Of a DNA stretch of 64,000 nt, positions 29,199 through 40,200 are shown piece by piece. This DNA is from Ascoidea asiatica (Eukaryota > Ascomycota > Saccharomycetes > Ascoideales > Ascoideaceae). The stretch lies in assembly GCA_001600695.1 (NCBI GenBank), contig BCKQ01000024.1:55793-119792 (forward strand). The letters run 5' to 3'. Below the pieces are notes generated by a model that had not been told where the DNA came from, did not search any database, and worked only from the letters and a program-made list of their open reading frames with translations. The first letter of the stretch is position 1. Every line of letters starts with the position of its first letter. The position numbers and the translations under genes were made by a program.

Positions 29199-30071
29199 AT
29201 GAACAGAGGAATATCAAAGTCAAGAGGCAGTTACAATAAAGAAAGGTCCCGGCACTCGACCGGAAAACCCTTCAGAAGCCAGGATAGAAATTACCATAAT
29301 AGCCACAGCAATAATAATAACAATAATATTTATAATAATAGTAGATATAATTCTAAACAGAGAATACAGTCTTCAAATAAAGATTCAAATGTGAATATGG
29401 ATAATATTACTGATAGTGAAGATGATCAAATAGAACTTAAAAATGATTCATTTCAACCTTCTGATAATGATTCTGACAGTGCTCCAGAAGAAGAATCAAA
29501 TACTATTCAAAAAAAGAAAAAAAGTAAACATGCTCCTTCAAGTCAATCTTCTAAAAGTAAAGTTTCTTTAATTAGAGATATACCTGGTTTATTAGAAAAT
29601 ACAAAATATGCTTCATCTTCTTTAAATACTACTGATATAAGATTTAATAGAGTTTATGGTGCTCCAAATTATAAACAAGCAAGAAATAATTATAAATTTT
29701 TAGATGATTATCGTGAAAATGAAATGAATGAATTAAATTCAATTTTAAAAAATAAAAAATTAACAAAAAAATTAGATCAATTTGAAATTCAAAATTATAA
29801 AACTTCTTTAGAAAAATTAACTTCAAAAAAAAATGAATTAAAAAATAAAGATACTGAATTAAAAATAATTTCTGAAGTTAAAAAAGATAATTGGAATAAA
29901 ATTAAATCTGGTGATTCAAAAGGATTTTTTATGAAAAAAAGTGATCAAAAAAAATTAATTCAAATTAAAAAATTCGAATCTTTAAAAGCTAGTCAAAGAG
30001 AAAAAGTAATGGAAAGAAAAAGAAAGAGAAAATTAGGTCAAGAATATAAAAAATTAGCTTTCTTAAATTGA
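29199..30071 (+). CDS. RRP36: Rrp36, SSU processome factor for 18S rRNA maturation
   Basis: Rrp36 is a nucleolar factor for early pre-rRNA cleavage in the 90S pre-ribosome. The protein has 290 residues, close to the usual yeast length. Residues 1-120 are basic then acidic and disordered. The family core begins with DIRFNRVYGAPNYKQARNNYKFLDDYRENEM. It continues through a Lys/Leu helical stretch to GFFMKKSDQKKL and SQREKVMERKRKRKLGQEYKKL at the end. These are the Rrp36 signature blocks. The ATG at 29199 gives a short RGISKSRG start. The gene is convergent with IFH1, itself a regulator of ribosomal protein genes. Confidence 0.92.
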   Translation: MNRGISKSRGSYNKERSRHSTGKPFRSQDRNYHNSHSNNNNNNIYNNSRYNSKQRIQSSNKDSNVNMDNITDSEDDQIELKNDSFQPSDNDSDSAPEEESNTIQKKKKSKHAPSSQSSKSKVSLIRDIPGLLENTKYASSSLNTTDIRFNRVYGAPNYKQARNNYKFLDDYRENEMNELNSILKNKKLTKKLDQFEIQNYKTSLEKLTSKKNELKNKDTELKIISEVKKDNWNKIKSGDSKGFFMKKSDQKKLIQIKKFESLKASQREKVMERKRKRKLGQEYKKLAFLN

Positions 30072-30483
30072 TTTCAATTGAATCAAGTTTAACTCATCTC
30101 AATTTCTTTAACTGTATTATTAACTAAAATTCTTCATTAATAAATCATTAGTAGTGAATCAGTAATTTTTATAATAGTTCTTATAAAATATAATTGTTTA
30201 TTTGTTCAAATTTTCTCATCAAGAACGTACGCTTTACCTTTAATGAAAAATGTTGTTTGTTGATCTTAGGAATAAATGATTTGGTTGATATACTGTATAT
30301 ATCTATATATAAAGAGAGAATATATATATAATTTATAATATAAGATATAAAATATAGAAAAGAAATATAAAAATACCAGAATATAAAATAGAAATGACTG
30401 AAGTGAGTGTAAAACTAGCTATTAATTTCATAAAGAATTAATATAGGAGATTATAGAAGTAAAAAAATATATATAATAAATTA
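30072..30483. other. Convergent 3' gap between RRP36 and IFH1
   Basis: About 410 bp of AT-rich sequence with TATATA words (around 30295-30330) lies between two facing stop codons. It is consistent with two 3' ends. No other signal is seen. Confidence 0.6.
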
Positions 30484-30864
30484 TCATCTATGTCTAGACT
30501 TATGATGATTATGACTAGATTTTTTTGATTTATGATATTTATTTTTTTTTATTTTATCTTTATTCTTATTTTCATATTTAGAATTTTCAACAATTTGATT
30601 TCTATTTTTTAAAGAATATCTTCTTCTTGCAGATATTATTAAATTTGAATCATTATTTTGATTATTTGAATTTTTAGTTCTAAAAGCTGATAATGGAACT
30701 TTTTTATTATATTTTGGATTTCCAATAATATCTGACCAAATAAAATTACTTTCTTCAGTATCATCAACTTCACTCATATTAAAAAGATCTTCTAAATCAA
30801 ATTCAGATTTTTTTATAATATTTGTTTCATTTATATCCAAATCTAAATTTAAATCACTATTTAA

Positions 30865-30897
<33 letters not shown>

Positions 30898-31552
30898 TAA
30901 ATTACTACTATTTTTTGTAATATTATCAATTTCATCAAGTAATGAAGCATTATCTAAAATTGATAAATTTCCAACAGTTAATGAATTCATATCACCATTT
31001 GTATTTAAGTTAAAATCTGTATTATAACTTGAGAATGATTTTAATCTTTTATTAATTCTATTGTTATTAATATTATTATTATTATTATTATTATTGCTGT
31101 TATTAATATTATTATTATTGAATAAATGATAATTAATATTATTTAAATTTGAATCATTATGTAATTCATTTAAACTTTGAGCGAATTTATTAAATACAAT
31201 AATTGATCTTGTTGTTAAACCATCTAAAATATCATAAGGTTTTGAAATATCTGGAGTCCAAGTTGCTAATATTGGTGGTCTACCTGTTAAATTTGAAGAT
31301 ATAACTTCTTTAATAGTTTTAGAACCAATTTTTTTAGTTGAAGCTTTTGGTAATTGTTCATCAATATCAGTTGAATCACTATTATCATCTAAATTTTCTA
31401 AATCATCATCATCATTATAATATGGAAATTCATCTGCATAAACAAAACCTAAATCATTAATATTTGTTTTTTCATTAAAATTTTCATTTTTTTTTGAATG
31501 AAAACTAAATTTTCTATTAGAATTTTTAATTTTGTTTTTATTTTTACTATTC

Positions 31553-31599
<47 letters not shown>

Positions 31600-33699
31600 T
31601 AAGTTTGAATTTGATTCTGAGTCTGAGTTTGAACTAGAACTTGATTCAGATTCAGATTCCGAAGAAAAAACAGATTCATATTGTTTTGGTTTATCAATTT
31701 TAGATTTGTTATTTGATTTATTTTTATCAGAAGATGAATTAAATCTTATTTTTTTATCATTTTTACCAATTTTATCAATTTTATCAATTTTAACTTTTTT
31801 ATCCAGAATTGAATCAGTTTCTGAATTTGAATCGGAGTCTGAATTTGAATCAGAATTGGAGTTAGAATCTGAATCAGAATTTGAGTCTGAATCAGAATTA
31901 GAATTAGAATCAGAATTAAAACTTGAATTAGAATTCATTAGGGATTGATTTGAATTTTGATTAGAACCAGACAGAGAATCAGAATCAGAATCAGAATCAG
32001 CACCAGAAATAAGATAAGGTAATAAAAAACTATCATCATCATCATCATCATCATCATTATTATTATTAATTTTAAGATATTTTGAATTAAAATTTTGAAT
32101 TGAATTTGGAATAGTTTTATTTGAAGTATGAGTTGAATTTGAAGATCTTTTTTTATTTTTATTTTTATTTTTTTTATTATTATGTTTATTATTGTGGTTG
32201 TTATTGTTATTGTGATTGTGTTTGTGATTATGATGATGTTTTTTATGATCTTTAGTTATTTTCTTTGAAGATTTTAATTTATCATTTAATTTTTTTTTCT
32301 TATTATTTTTGTTATTATTATCAGACTCATCATCATCATCATCATCATCATTATCATCATCTTCGAATTTAATAACTTCATTATCAGAATCATCATTTAA
32401 TAAATTTTTATTTTTTAAAATTTTTTTATCATTAAAATGATTTGATCTTAATTGATTTAAAATTCTATTTCTATTAACAACATCTTCAACATTTTCAATA
32501 ATTGAACCTCTTGGTTTGATTCTATCTGGAATTATTAATGAATTTTTTCTTGATAATTTTTTTTTTAAATTATTAAAGTTATTATTTAATTTATTATTTT
32601 TATGAGAATTATCTTCTTCATTATCTTTTTCTTCATCTTTTTCGTCATCATCATCTTCATCTTCTTCGTCATCATCATTTTCATTGAAACCATCACTATC
32701 AAAGGCAAAATTATCATTATTGTTATTGGCGGTAAAATTATTTGAGTTAAAAATATTTGAATTATTATTTGAATTATTATTTAAAGATATATTATTAATA
32801 TCAAGATCAAATAATAATATATCATCAGTTTCATTTTGAATATCTTTAATTAATTGATTTGCTTCTTGATCAAGTAAAGATAATTCATTATCTAAAAAAG
32901 TTTGATTATAAGTATCATCATTATTTAAAGTTATATCATTATTATTATTAATAGTGTTATGTATATTATTAATATTTAAATTAAAGTTGTCATTGTTGTT
33001 GTAGTTATTATTGTTGTTATTATTGTTGTTGTTGTTATTATTATTATTATTATTTATATAATTATTTGTATAACCATCTAAATCAATATCATTTTGAATA
33101 GTTGATAGAAAAGCATCAGTATCAAAATCATCATTATCATCAGATAAATTATTTAAATTATTTGAATTATCAAAATCTATATCAAAATCTAAGAAATTTG
33201 AATCATTTATATTAGATTTATTATTATTATTATTATTATTATTGTTATAATTATCATCATCATCAGAATCTAAAATTTTAGGTACATTTAAGAAACTAAA
33301 ATTAGAAAATTGATCAGAATTAGTATTTATATTAGTATTAATATTAGTATGAGTATGAGTATGAGTATTTGAATTTGATTTTTTTATTGAATTTGAATTA
33401 GAAATTGAATTGGATGGAATATTTGATAAAGATATTGAAGATATATCTAAAGGATTTAAAGTTTTTATTGGAGTATTAATTTCTTCACCTAAATCTTCAT
33501 CAATAATATTAAATTTTAAAGAATTTGAAAATGAATTTGAAATTGAATTTAAGTTTGAATTATTTGAAGAAGACATTTTATTTAATACTTTAATTGGAGT
33601 ATTTAAAATTGGATTTGAAATTATATTTGAGTTTCTATTTGATTTATTATTATTATTATTGTTATTATTATTATTTAACTTAATCGGTATTGAAGACAT
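30484..33699 (-). CDS. IFH1: Ifh1-like coactivator of ribosomal protein genes
   Basis: Ifh1 binds the forkhead protein Fhl1 and switches on ribosomal protein genes under TOR control. Most of this 1,071-residue protein is Asn, Asp and Ser filler with long acidic and Ser-Asp repeats. I base the call on short conserved islands near the C-terminus that I recall from Ifh1/Crf1. The first is IGSKTIKEVISSN (about 790). It is followed by RPPILATW, PYDILDGLTTRS, then LFNMSEVDD (about 968-976) and VPLSAFRTK (about 1000). The Fhl1-binding region falls among these. The length matches S. cerevisiae Ifh1 (1,085). The tail is Lys/His-rich. One CTG codon (31974-31972) lies inside a Ser-Asp repeat. The gene is divergent from SGF73. 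Confidence 0.7.
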
Positions 33700-33763
33700 T
33701 TGGAAAATATTCTTATATAATAAGTATTGATTGAAAGCAAGTAATTCATGAATAATTAATTAG

Positions 33764-33815
<52 letters not shown>
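33764..33815. repeat. (TTGA)13 tetranucleotide microsatellite
   Basis: Thirteen uninterrupted TTGA units lie 65 bp upstream of the IFH1 start codon, probably within its 5' leader or core promoter. Length polymorphism is expected. Confidence 0.95.
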
Positions 33816-33817
<2 letters not shown>

Positions 33818-34374
33818 GAGTTAGTATAATATAAGAATATATAAATATATATATATATTTATTGAAATTAATAAATTAATAAATTGATAAATTGAGTAAA
33901 TTATTTCTTTAATTTCTTTGAGATATAATACAGATTAATCTTTGATTGAAATTATATATGGAATATATAATATAAATGAGATGAATAGGATAAGTTATAT
34001 AAATATAAATACAAATACATATGAGTTAGATATTTATTTATTTCAGGAGCTGAATATAATAGATAATAGATAAAGGTTGATAGAGATATAGATAGATAGA
34101 GTAAGTAGTAAGTATACTAGTAAGTAGCGTAGCAGGTAACTCTAGATCTTGCTATCCTTTATTTTATTTCCAGCAGTGAATCTTCCATCGCTATCCTTTT
34201 TCAGCTACACTGCACCACTACTCTGCTCTGCACTACCACAGTCTCTAAACTCGAACAACGATGAAATTTTTTTCACTGGGGTTGTTTGGCTGTGGCGAGT
34301 GTTGCTTTGTGTCTGCTTGCTCCAGCGTGGTTACGGCACTATGAGTAGTAGCAGTAGCAGTAGCAGTAGCATCT

Positions 34375-34400
34375 GCCACAGTTAACTTGCCACAGTTAAC
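34375..34400. promoter_or_regulatory. Duplicated GCCACAGTTAAC (Met31/32-like sites)
   Basis: Two identical 12-mers lie 14 bp apart. Read on the minus strand each contains AACTGTGGC, the core of the S. cerevisiae Met31/Met32 site. A CACGTGAC site follows 22 bp later. In S. cerevisiae the Met31/32 plus Cbf1 pairing marks sulfur-metabolism promoters. Neither flanking gene is a sulfur gene, so the factor here may be different. Confidence 0.4.
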
Positions 34401-34421
34401 CGAAGCAATAAGTAACCACTC

Positions 34422-34429
34422 CACGTGAC
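34422..34429. promoter_or_regulatory. CACGTGAC (Cbf1-type site 1)
   Basis: An E-box with the flanking AC of the GTCACGTG consensus, in the IFH1/SGF73 island. An identical octamer occurs 114 bp further on. Confidence 0.5.
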
Positions 34430-34473
34430 CAGAGCAACACCAGAGCAATTTCCCTGCCCGATTTCCCTGCCCG
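34428..34473. repeat. Adjacent 11-bp and 13-bp direct duplications
   Basis: ACCAGAGCAAC/T occurs twice in tandem (34428-34438, 34439-34449). It runs directly into ATTTCCCTGCCCG, also twice in tandem (34448-34460, 34461-34473). Small exact duplications of this kind are confined to the GC-rich islands of the window. Confidence 0.8.
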
Positions 34474-34535
34474 AGGCTTGCCAAAAGGAAACGAACCAAA
34501 GAAGAAGTTGGATTCTTTTGTTTTTCCCTTTCTGC

Positions 34536-34543
34536 CACGTGAC
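34536..34543. promoter_or_regulatory. CACGTGAC (Cbf1-type site 2)
   Basis: Second copy of the octamer, in the same orientation as the first, 378 bp before the SGF73 start. Confidence 0.5.
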
Positions 34544-34920
34544 GCTCTTTGTTGTTTTTGTGCAGTGCTCTCTCTCTGGCAGTAGGGTGTGGTGTGGTAC
34601 CGTTACAGTGGTTGCGCTGGTTGCTGGCTTCGAGTGCTCGTGCTCGCGGATTTCATTAAAAATTCCTGTTTTTCCCCGACTGAATATTTTTATTTTATTT
34701 TTATTATTTTTATTTTTAATTTATTATTATTAATAATTACTATTTACGTAGTGCCATAATAAAATACTGTAGAGATCCTTAACTTAACTTATGTATTATT
34801 TCACTAAATTACTTATTATAATATATCCATAATATATCCATAATATATATAAAATATATATTCAATCATATTATATAATAGTAATAATATTATATCATTT
34901 ATATATCATTTATATAAGAA

Positions 34921-36462
34921 ATGAGTAAAAAACCACCATCTTCTTCAATTTCTTCATCTCCATTTACTGTATCAAATTCAATTTTAAATAATTTATCAAA
35001 TCAAAAAAAATTAATAACAAATATAAAATCAATAAAATCTTCAAAAAATAATTCAAATAAACCTTCAAATTGGAAAGAATTAGGTGATTATTTAAATTCT
35101 TTAGATGGTTTAACAACTTTAAAAGATTTAAAAGATTTAAAAGATATAAATTCAAATAATTCAACTAATTTAAATATTATTAATAATAATAATGAAAAAA
35201 ATCCATTAAATAATCCTTTAAAATATAGAATTTGTAATATTTGTAAAAGACCAATATTAGAATCTTTTCTTATAAATCATATAAATTCTTGTCTTCTTAA
35301 ACATAATTCTACAAACTTAAACAATAACAATAATAATAATGTAAATAACAATGTAAATAATAATGATAATAATAATAATAATATTAATAATCTCAATTCA
35401 ATAAATAACTCTCAAGATTCTTTAAATCAAAATGGTATTCAAAAAAAACAAAAGAAAACTCCTGGTAGAAAAAGAAAAAATAGTTTATCTAATACTAATA
35501 CTTATAATAATAATGATAATAATAACAATAACAATAACAACAATAACAATAACAACGATAAACCAGTAAAAGAAAAGAAACAAAAAAAAGAAAAGAAATC
35601 AAAACAAAATAAAAAAGATAAACTTGATAAAAATAATATAAGTAATATAAATAGTCCAAATATAAATATAAACTTAAATTCAAATTCAAATTTAAATTCA
35701 AATACAAGTTTAAATTTAATTGATAATTTAAATTCTTCTGATTTAATTATAAATAATAATAGTTCAAATAATCTGACTCCAAAATCAAAATTAAAATCTT
35801 TATCTTTAAATAAAAAAGATAAACAATTAAAAGAAAAACAATTAAAAGATAAACAATCAAAAGAAAAAAAACAAAAACAATTACCAAAATCAAAAATTAA
35901 AGCTCCTGTTGATGTTGAATCTCAATGTGGTGTACCTTTATCAAATGGTGCACTTTGTGCAAGATCTTTAACTTGTAAAATGCACTCAATGGGTTCAAAA
36001 AGAGCTGTACAAGGTAGATCAACTTCTTATGATATTTTATTAGCTGCTTATCAAAGAAAAAATCAAGTTAAATTAGCTGCAAATTTAGCTAATGCTCAAA
36101 CAAAAGAAGATAATTTACTTCATGGTAGTTTAATTCCAATTGATAGTGATGAAGAATATAATTTAGTTTTAAATGGTGTAAAAAATTCAATTCCAAAACC
36201 TTTAGAAATTTCAACAATTATACCAATAAATTCAAAAACTAAATATATCAGAATGTGTCAATTTTTTTCAAAAAGTTTATTACCTTCAAATAATCATTTA
36301 ATATCAAATAATAATAGTAATAATAATAATAATAACGCAAATACAAATACAAATACAAATACAAACATTAACATAAACACTAATAATACTACAAATATCA
36401 ATAACAATAACAAAAATGATAATATTATTAATAATAATTCTTCAATGGACAATCCTAAATGA
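34921..36462 (+). CDS. SGF73: Sgf73/ataxin-7-like SAGA deubiquitinase-module subunit
   Basis: Sgf73 anchors the deubiquitinase module (Ubp8, Sgf11, Sus1) to SAGA and activates histone H2B deubiquitination. The 513-residue protein (S. cerevisiae 657) has an N-terminal helix-forming part with WKELGDYLNSLD (51-62). A CCHC-type zinc site follows at C105, C108, H120 and C124. After Asn-rich and Lys-rich linkers comes the SCA7 domain (about 331-385), with DVESQCGVPLSNGALCARSL, TCKMHSMGSKRAV and QGRSTSYDILLAAY. Poly-Asn and Asn-Thr tracts end the protein. The zinc ligands of both modules are intact. A single CTG (35773) lies in a Ser/Asn linker. Confidence 0.95.
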   Translation: MSKKPPSSSISSSPFTVSNSILNNLSNQKKLITNIKSIKSSKNNSNKPSNWKELGDYLNSLDGLTTLKDLKDLKDINSNNSTNLNIINNNNEKNPLNNPLKYRICNICKRPILESFLINHINSCLLKHNSTNLNNNNNNNVNNNVNNNDNNNNNINNLNSINNSQDSLNQNGIQKKQKKTPGRKRKNSLSNTNTYNNNDNNNNNNNNNNNNNDKPVKEKKQKKEKKSKQNKKDKLDKNNISNINSPNININLNSNSNLNSNTSLNLIDNLNSSDLIINNNSSNNLTPKSKLKSLSLNKKDKQLKEKQLKDKQSKEKKQKQLPKSKIKAPVDVESQCGVPLSNGALCARSLTCKMHSMGSKRAVQGRSTSYDILLAAYQRKNQVKLAANLANAQTKEDNLLHGSLIPIDSDEEYNLVLNGVKNSIPKPLEISTIIPINSKTKYIRMCQFFSKSLLPSNNHLISNNNSNNNNNNANTNTNTNTNININTNNTTNINNNNKNDNIINNNSSMDNPK

Positions 36463-37242
36463 TTTTTTTTTTTCTCTTTATTTACTCACTTACCAACTTA
36501 CCAACTTACTCACTTACTCACTTATTTAGTTCTAATATTTTTTATCTTTTCTATCTTTTCTATCTTTTCTATTGTTTGTATTATTATCCAATTAATTTAA
36601 ATATATAATACTTATATTATTATTTACAATATATTTATAGTTACTCACATTCATATCCTCATTCATATATATATTTATATATATATATATATATACATAT
36701 ATATTGCATTTCTTTTTATCATTTACTATAACTCTCTTTACATATTTAATTCTGAGACTTTATTCAACAACCTTTACCTTTAACTTTACAACTATTACAG
36801 TTAATATCATGTAGATTAATATGTAAATTATCATAGATTATTATTTATTCATTGTTTTCTCACCACATTTTGCATTTCCCGATTGGGATTATTTTGAAAC
36901 AACGCGTTTTGTTTACATTCTGTAACATCAACAGTTAACGTTAACAAACAATTCACTTCACTACTACTGTACTGTACCATCAGTAAAGTTGACGGTAAAG
37001 TTAAATCTTCTCATACTTAACCACATACTTAAATATTTTATATCTTTTATCTTTCTTTATTGTGTAAATATTCATGATTTCATAACTAAATAATAATAAT
37101 AACAATAACAATAACAACAACAACAATAATAATAATAAAACAAAAACACATTTAATCAAATGATCAATTGATTAATCTTTAATCTAATATTAAAACTTCA
37201 ATTAAATAAAATTTATATGTTTTCAAATAATTATTTTATAAA
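36463..37242. promoter_or_regulatory. ECO1 promoter gap
   Basis: After pyrimidine-rich and TATATA DNA of the SGF73 3' flank come ACGCGT (36902-36907), a perfect 12-bp palindrome GTTAACGTTAAC (36934-36945), and a run of AAT/AAC triplets around 37090-37138. ACGCGT is the MCB element used by MBF at G1/S. Confidence 0.45.
36902..36907. promoter_or_regulatory. ACGCGT, MCB-type cell-cycle box upstream of ECO1
   Basis: An exact MluI cell-cycle box lies 335 bp before the ECO1 start. Cohesin acetylation is needed in S phase, so an MBF site is plausible. In this AT-rich DNA the word is uncommon; I noticed one other copy, upstream of NAT4. Confidence 0.45.
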
Positions 37243-40200
37243 ATGCCTAAAAGAAAACTTCAAAAACTTACAACCATAAGTCCAAGAAAAAGAATTAAAA
37301 AATCTAATTTAAAAAAATTAAATAATATTCCAATAAATTTATCAATATCAAGAGATAATAATAGAAAAATTTTATTAGAAAAAGAACCTGAAAGATTAAA
37401 AATTAAAAATTCAAAAAATTTTATAAATATTGATCAAGAAAATAATTTAAATCATAAAAAAAAATATAAACATAAAGATATAAATAATGATATAAATAAA
37501 GATATAAATAATAATATAAATAAAGATAAAGATAAAGATAAAGATATTGAAATGAATAAAAATGAGAGAAAAAATATACTTAAATCAAATAAATTTCCAA
37601 AATTACAATATCAAACTCCACTGGATCATCATTTTAAAGATGATTTAATGTTATTATCTCCAACTGATAAATCTTCACCATTAAAATCTTCTTTAAGAAA
37701 AAAAAAAAATCAAAGTTCAATTAAAAAAAAAAGTAATCTGAGAAATTGGAATTATGATTCTTTAATTGATTTAGCAATGAAATCAAATAGTGATTCTATT
37801 AATAATGATCTCATTAATAATGATTTTATTAATAATCAAATTAATATATCAAATCCATCTAAATTACCTATTCTTAATAATAATTTAAATTTCTCTGATA
37901 CAATTCAACCTAAAAAATTAGATTTTTCATCTCCTTCAAATAGATTTAAAACTTCTAAAATCATAAATGATAATATACTCCAATCATCAAAACCTTCAAA
38001 AGACCTAAAATCAACAGAAATAACAGGAATAACAAGAATAACAGAAGAATTAAAAGAATTAAAAGAATTAAAAGAATTAAAAGAATCAAAGGAATCAAAG
38101 GAATTAAGCAAATCAAAGAAAGTAAAGAAATCAAAGATTATAGGGGATATAGAGGATATAGATCAAAAAGATAAAGACTCTGTAGAATCAACGGATTCTT
38201 CTCTTTTACTCATTTCCGAAGAATTGATATCACCAATAAGTCAAAAAATTATTCCCTTAGATTTACAAATTGAAGATAAAAAAAATGAAAAAAAATTAAC
38301 AATTCCTATATCTAAATCAACGGTTACACCTAAAAATGAAAATAAAATGAATTCAAGAAAAAAATCAACTCCTCGTAAAATTAAAACAAATTCTAAAAAC
38401 AGTAAGAATCTCAAAACAATTGAGAAAAAAAAAGATATTCTTGAATTGGTTCGTTCATTTAATACCACTCAACAAGAAAAATTATCCACAAACTCATCCA
38501 CAAAACCACTTGAAAATTCATACATCCTTCAGAATTCAAATATTTCACAACAGTCAAATTCTATATTGGATATTAATGATAATAATAATTTCTCTTTACC
38601 TTTACCCAAACCTATAACCAGAATTCAAAATCAACAAAAGACGAATAATAAATTTAATGTTAAAAAAAAAATTGATAATATTCCAAACACTTTCAATGAT
38701 GTTCATAATATATTTGAAGTAAAGAATATTTCAATAGAAAATCAGGATTCTGAATTGAAGAATAATGATAATAAAAATGATAATGAAAATGATAATAAAA
38801 ATGATAATGAAAATGATAATAAAAATAATAAAAAAAATGATAAAAAATTTAAATCTAATAAAGAAATAAAGTCAAAAAAGAATCATAGAAATAATAGTAA
38901 CGTTAAAGAAACTTTTCGAAAATCTGATAAAAGTTCTATATATTCAGATTTTGAAATCCTTCTGGTAAATGAAACTCCTCCTACTACGAGTCATGAAGAT
39001 GAAAAGTTAAAGGATCTTAATACAACAATTGGATCCAGAATAAGGCAAAGAGCAAGAGTATCTAAAATTAATGCCACAAAAAATATTCATAGTGCTTTTC
39101 AAGAACATAAATCTGATTTTTTGGAGAGTCAAAATCTGGAAGTTAACTATACTGCCTTAGATAATCCTCCTATTTCTAATACTTCTGATTCTACTTCAAT
39201 CACAAACAAAATAACTGAAAGGACTCCTCAACATAATAAACAATCACTTGATATGACAAATGAATCAAATAATCTTGACCAGGTTCATCATTCATTTAAA
39301 GATATATTTAAAAATAGTCCAGAAAAAGTGGCTCAAAGAAAAAAATTTACTTTTAATTTTAATACAACTGATTATATGAAAAAACAATATGATAACTCTT
39401 TTAAAAAATTATTTGAAATGGATGAAGATTTAGACCCAATAGATCTAAATGATTTAAAAAGTAATTGGAAAACAATAATTAATAAATATTCTAAAAATGA
39501 GTTAAAAAAGAAAAGTAGTAGTCCTGTAAAAGTGAATAGTAGTCCTGCAAAACTTCAAAATAAAGATTATATACCTATACCTGAAAAAAATACTGAAAGA
39601 AATATCACTAATAAAAATAAATTAAAACATATTCATACAAAAGAATATAAAGATTTAGATAAAGATAAATTTTTAGAAAATCAAAATCAATCTTTTTTAG
39701 AACTATCATCAATTCCTGATATGAAAGTATTCAGTCAAATAAAGCAAGTAAAAAGAAGAATGTCTGAAAATGAGCCAAATTCAAATAAACTGCCCAAAAA
39801 TGATAAAAATATTAATTCTAAAACAAAAAATTTAGAAATAAAATCTTATGTAAATAGATATAAGCAATTAGAAGATTATCAAGTACCGTCTTCTCCAACT
39901 TATTATGGACCAAATCGAATAGAAAATTTTGCTGGATTTGAAACATATACTACCCCAATTACATCTCCTTTAAGGAATATAAGGCATTCTTTACCATTAC
40001 CTAATAAATCACTGTCTGCCTTTAATATTAAATCAGATTCTAAACTGTCGATTTCTAAGGGAGTGAAAAAAGAAAAATTTCAGTCTATTTTAAATGTTTC
40101 TGGTAAATCATTAAAGACAACTTGTAAAGAATGTTTTATGACCTATATATCTAGTATTAAAGAGGATGAGTTATTGCATAAGAATTATCATCAAAAATAT

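Larger units (their letters stand above)
33700..34920. promoter_or_regulatory. IFH1/SGF73 divergent promoter with the largest GC island
   Basis: On the IFH1 side there is a (TTGA)13 microsatellite (33764-33815) and AT-rich DNA. From about 34130 to 34670 the sequence becomes GC-rich. It contains an (AGTAGC)n run near 34342-34370, two exact copies of GCCACAGTTAAC (34375-34386 and 34389-34400), two CACGTGAC sites, and short tandem repeats of 11 and 13 bp (34428-34473). From 34680 to the SGF73 start it is AT-rich again. Overlapping ORFs of 78-102 residues have no domain and ignore the repeat structure. Confidence 0.55.

Noticed and set aside
31532-31948. 138-codon plus-strand ORF opposite IFH1
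   Set aside because: It is the complement of Asn and Ser-Asp coding repeats, producing Leu and Glu/Ser runs.
34149-34733. ORFs of 78-102 codons across the IFH1/SGF73 island
   Set aside because: They cut across tandem repeats and factor-site clusters, have no domain, and overlap each other on both strands.
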